This document shows positions 62,231 to 64,000 of a DNA stretch of 64,000 bases, piece by piece (position 1 is the stretch's first letter; each line of letters opens with the position of its first letter). Position numbers and translations under genes: made by a program. Below the pieces are notes generated by a model. The model searched no databases, was not told where the DNA came from, and worked only from the letters and a program-made list of their open reading frames with translations. The DNA lies in NCBI GenBank assembly GCA_031551355.1, contig JAVBNT010000001.1, positions 124,001-188,000 of the forward strand. Reading direction: 5' to 3'. Source of the DNA: JAVBNT01 sp031551355. Its GTDB lineage: Bacteria; Vulcanimicrobiota; CADAWZ01.

Positions 62231-63998
62231 TTTTTCTCCTTATTATTTTACCGTCTGCAGATTCTCTGGACTTTTTCTTTATTTTTATAAGCGTAGTTAT
62301 ATTTCCTTTTTCTTCATCATATCTGTAATTTATTTCATCCATTAGTTCTCTTATCAGAAGCAGGCCATAACCGCCGTCTCCTTCTCTTCTGGTATTAAAT
62401 TCCTGTGGATGCTCAAAGAATCTTGTCGGATCAAACGGAATTCCCTTATCTTTAACTACAATAATAATCCGCTCATCCTCAACCCAGGCCTCAATTTCAA
62501 ACTGTGCTTTAATTTTTTGCGGGAAACCGTACATTATTACATTTACACATATTTCTTCGGCAGAAATAAGTATATCGTTGATTTCTTCCTGAGAAAATCC
62601 TCCGCTGACCGACAACTGCTCTATATATTCCATTATTTTGATAATCTCGCTCATCTCATTGGAAATTTTCAGTGTAAAAGAGCGCATCATCGGCTGTTTT
62701 GAATTACTTGCCGACACTCCCTCCAAAAAACGGACCATTAGCAGACACCTGTCATCCGCTATCTGTTTTTGAGAAAACGTTTCGATTTTTGCCAGTATAT
62801 GCTCCGCTAATTCCTGAATATCCATCGCCCTGTGTTTGATCAGCTGCTTTTCAAGACGCTTTTCGCCAAACTCTTCTTCATGGGCATTCATCGTTTCTGT
62901 GATGCCGTCCGTATAAAGACAGAGCAAATCATCTTTCTCAATATTGATTTCTTTCTGTTCATATGTAGACTTTTCAATCACACCAAGCGGCAGTCCTTTG
63001 GTTTTAAGCGGAAAAATTTCCCCGTTTTTTCTGACCAGAAAACCGGAGTTATGGCCGGCGGAAACGTATTTGATTTTTTTCTTTTTCGTATCTACAACAA
63101 GAATAAGCAGGGTCACAAACATATCAATTCTGTTTGATTTTCTTAAAAACTCGTTCGTCTTTTCACATATTTTCTGTGGATCGTGAAAAAAGTTGCTCAC
63201 CGTCCACAAAATGCTTCTTACAATTGCCATAAAAATTGCCGCCGGGTTGCCTTTGCCTGATACATCGGCAATCAGGAACATAAATTTTCCGTCCTCAAGC
63301 TCTCTCCAGTCGTAGAAATCTCCTCCCATTTCTTTCGTCTGGATAAGTTTGGCTCTCATCTCAAAAAACGGCGTTTCAATTTTTTTCAGCGGCAGGATTG
63401 CCGACTGGAGAAAAGAAGCGAACTCCAGTTCTTTTTTCATCCTGTCCCTTTCCACGGCGTCCGTGAAAAGGTGAGCATTGTGCAGGGCCATTGCTGCCGT
63501 ATTGGCCAGCAGTTCGAGAAGTTCAACGTCATTTTGTGAGAAGGGGGGGGGCTCATCATTGCTGTTTATCAGTTCCAAAAGACCCAAAACGCGCTGTTTA
63601 TGCAGTAATGGAATGCAGATCATATTTTTGGTTTTCAGTTTCATTTTCCGTTCGAAATTGTCTGAAAACCATTGGCATTTTGAAGTATCTTCAATTATTA
63701 TTGATTTTTTATTGCGCAGACAATATCCCTTTACACCGGAATCAAGGCTCACTGACGTTCCCTTAAGGGCGATACCCCCGGGAGTCAGGCAATTGCTGCA
63801 TATGGCAACTTCCTTTTCGGCATCATAAAGCCATATTGCTCCGGCCTCAACATTCATTTCCTCTATGATTTTGGATAAAACCGTATCAAAAAGAAAGTTT
63901 ATGTTCAAGCTGGTGTTGAACAAACGCCCGATACTGTAATAGTATTTATAGCGCTCCTCCATAGAGGCTTTTTTGTGCTGCGGGTTTGGTTTTATCAT
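62223..63998 (-). CDS. GAF-SpoIIE phosphatase-anti-sigma kinase fusion
   Basis: A 591-residue protein. GAF domain (about 25-185), PP2C-type SpoIIE phosphatase (about 200-400; EMGGDFYDWREL, ADVSGKGNPAA), and a C-terminal HATPase of RsbW type (about 440-580; SAEEICVNVIMYG, DKGIPFDP, GDGGYGLLLI). It therefore holds both the phosphatase and kinase activities of a partner switch. The ATG is 2 bp from the window end, so a longer N-terminus cannot be excluded; Met13 is an alternative. Confidence 0.9.
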   Translation of the reverse strand: MIKPNPQHKKASMEERYKYYYSIGRLFNTSLNINFLFDTVLSKIIEEMNVEAGAIWLYDAEKEVAICSNCLTPGGIALKGTSVSLDSGVKGYCLRNKKSIIIEDTSKCQWFSDNFERKMKLKTKNMICIPLLHKQRVLGLLELINSNDEPPPFSQNDVELLELLANTAAMALHNAHLFTDAVERDRMKKELEFASFLQSAILPLKKIETPFFEMRAKLIQTKEMGGDFYDWRELEDGKFMFLIADVSGKGNPAAIFMAIVRSILWTVSNFFHDPQKICEKTNEFLRKSNRIDMFVTLLILVVDTKKKKIKYVSAGHNSGFLVRKNGEIFPLKTKGLPLGVIEKSTYEQKEINIEKDDLLCLYTDGITETMNAHEEEFGEKRLEKQLIKHRAMDIQELAEHILAKIETFSQKQIADDRCLLMVRFLEGVSASNSKQPMMRSFTLKISNEMSEIIKIMEYIEQLSVSGGFSQEEINDILISAEEICVNVIMYGFPQKIKAQFEIEAWVEDERIIIVVKDKGIPFDPTRFFEHPQEFNTRREGDGGYGLLLIRELMDEINYRYDEEKGNITTLIKIKKKSRESADGKIIRRKNE

Positions 63999-64000
63999 TT

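Overview
The window is a 64 kb stretch of a low-GC bacterial chromosome with about 60 genes. No rRNA, tRNA, CRISPR array or phage module was seen. Several traits suggest an uncultured or deep-branching lineage: RNase J instead of RNase E, an asd-lysC-dapA-rnj gene order like that of Bacillus, a YqzL-type microprotein, type IV pilus motors, and many eukaryote-like Ser/Thr kinases and hybrid sensors. The Firmicutes-like synteny and the pilus genes can be read from the sequence. Any phylum name would be a guess.

Layout. 1-1483: the end of a membrane GGDEF-type sensor cut by the window edge. 1753-6479 (minus): a tRNA-modification cluster (dus, tsaE, tsaB, rimI, tsaD, SPOUT methyltransferase). 6576-9472 (minus): a CheY-like regulator and two PilT-family ATPases. 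9607-12503: two orphan plus-strand genes, a short PilB/GspE-like ATPase and a small helical protein. 12540-14804 (minus): threonine degradation (tdh, kbl). 15067-17696: small or unknown genes around a palindromic element. 17900-25030 (minus): dapB-asd-lysC-dapA-rnj-aroA. 25337-26341: a sigma-70 factor. 26795-30956 (minus): a WD40-fused Ser/Thr kinase, an HD protein with a degenerate nucleotidyltransferase half, and an exported helical protein. 31081-34528: a YqzL microprotein, a DUF2059 protein, a P-loop protein and a GIDE-like membrane protein, separated by a repeat array. 34504-37268 (minus): a coiled-coil protein, an FHA protein and a membrane pseudokinase. 37590-49328 (plus): uvrD/pcrA, ligA, rarA, a second pseudokinase, a FIST sensor, a hybrid histidine kinase and a BrkB-type protein. 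49544-53120 (plus): a large multi-PAS hybrid kinase and an acetyltransferase. 53121-57460: a cyclase-family protein, SppA, a MetE-like protein, an SRPBCC protein and MscS. 57785-58687: an Rpn/PD-(D/E)XK protein. 59517-64000 (minus): a partner-switch-like signalling set (SpoIIE phosphatase, PAS protein, STAS protein), a PhoU-like protein and a radical SAM protein.

The most unusual content is non-coding. Two homologous palindromic elements (17177-17301 and 58902-59519) both supply the TAA stop of a neighbouring gene. They align without gaps over 68 columns, yet carry different, internally self-complementary stem sequences. The second was later interrupted in its loop by a 493-bp insertion with perfect 13-bp inverted ends and a 10-bp target duplication; the pre-insertion site can be rebuilt and matches the first copy. 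That insertion carries a long foldable segment and one of three dispersed copies of another repeat. A separate cluster at 33398-33808 contains modules with the same succession of hairpins but different stem sequences. These look like non-autonomous mobile or structured elements under selection for fold.
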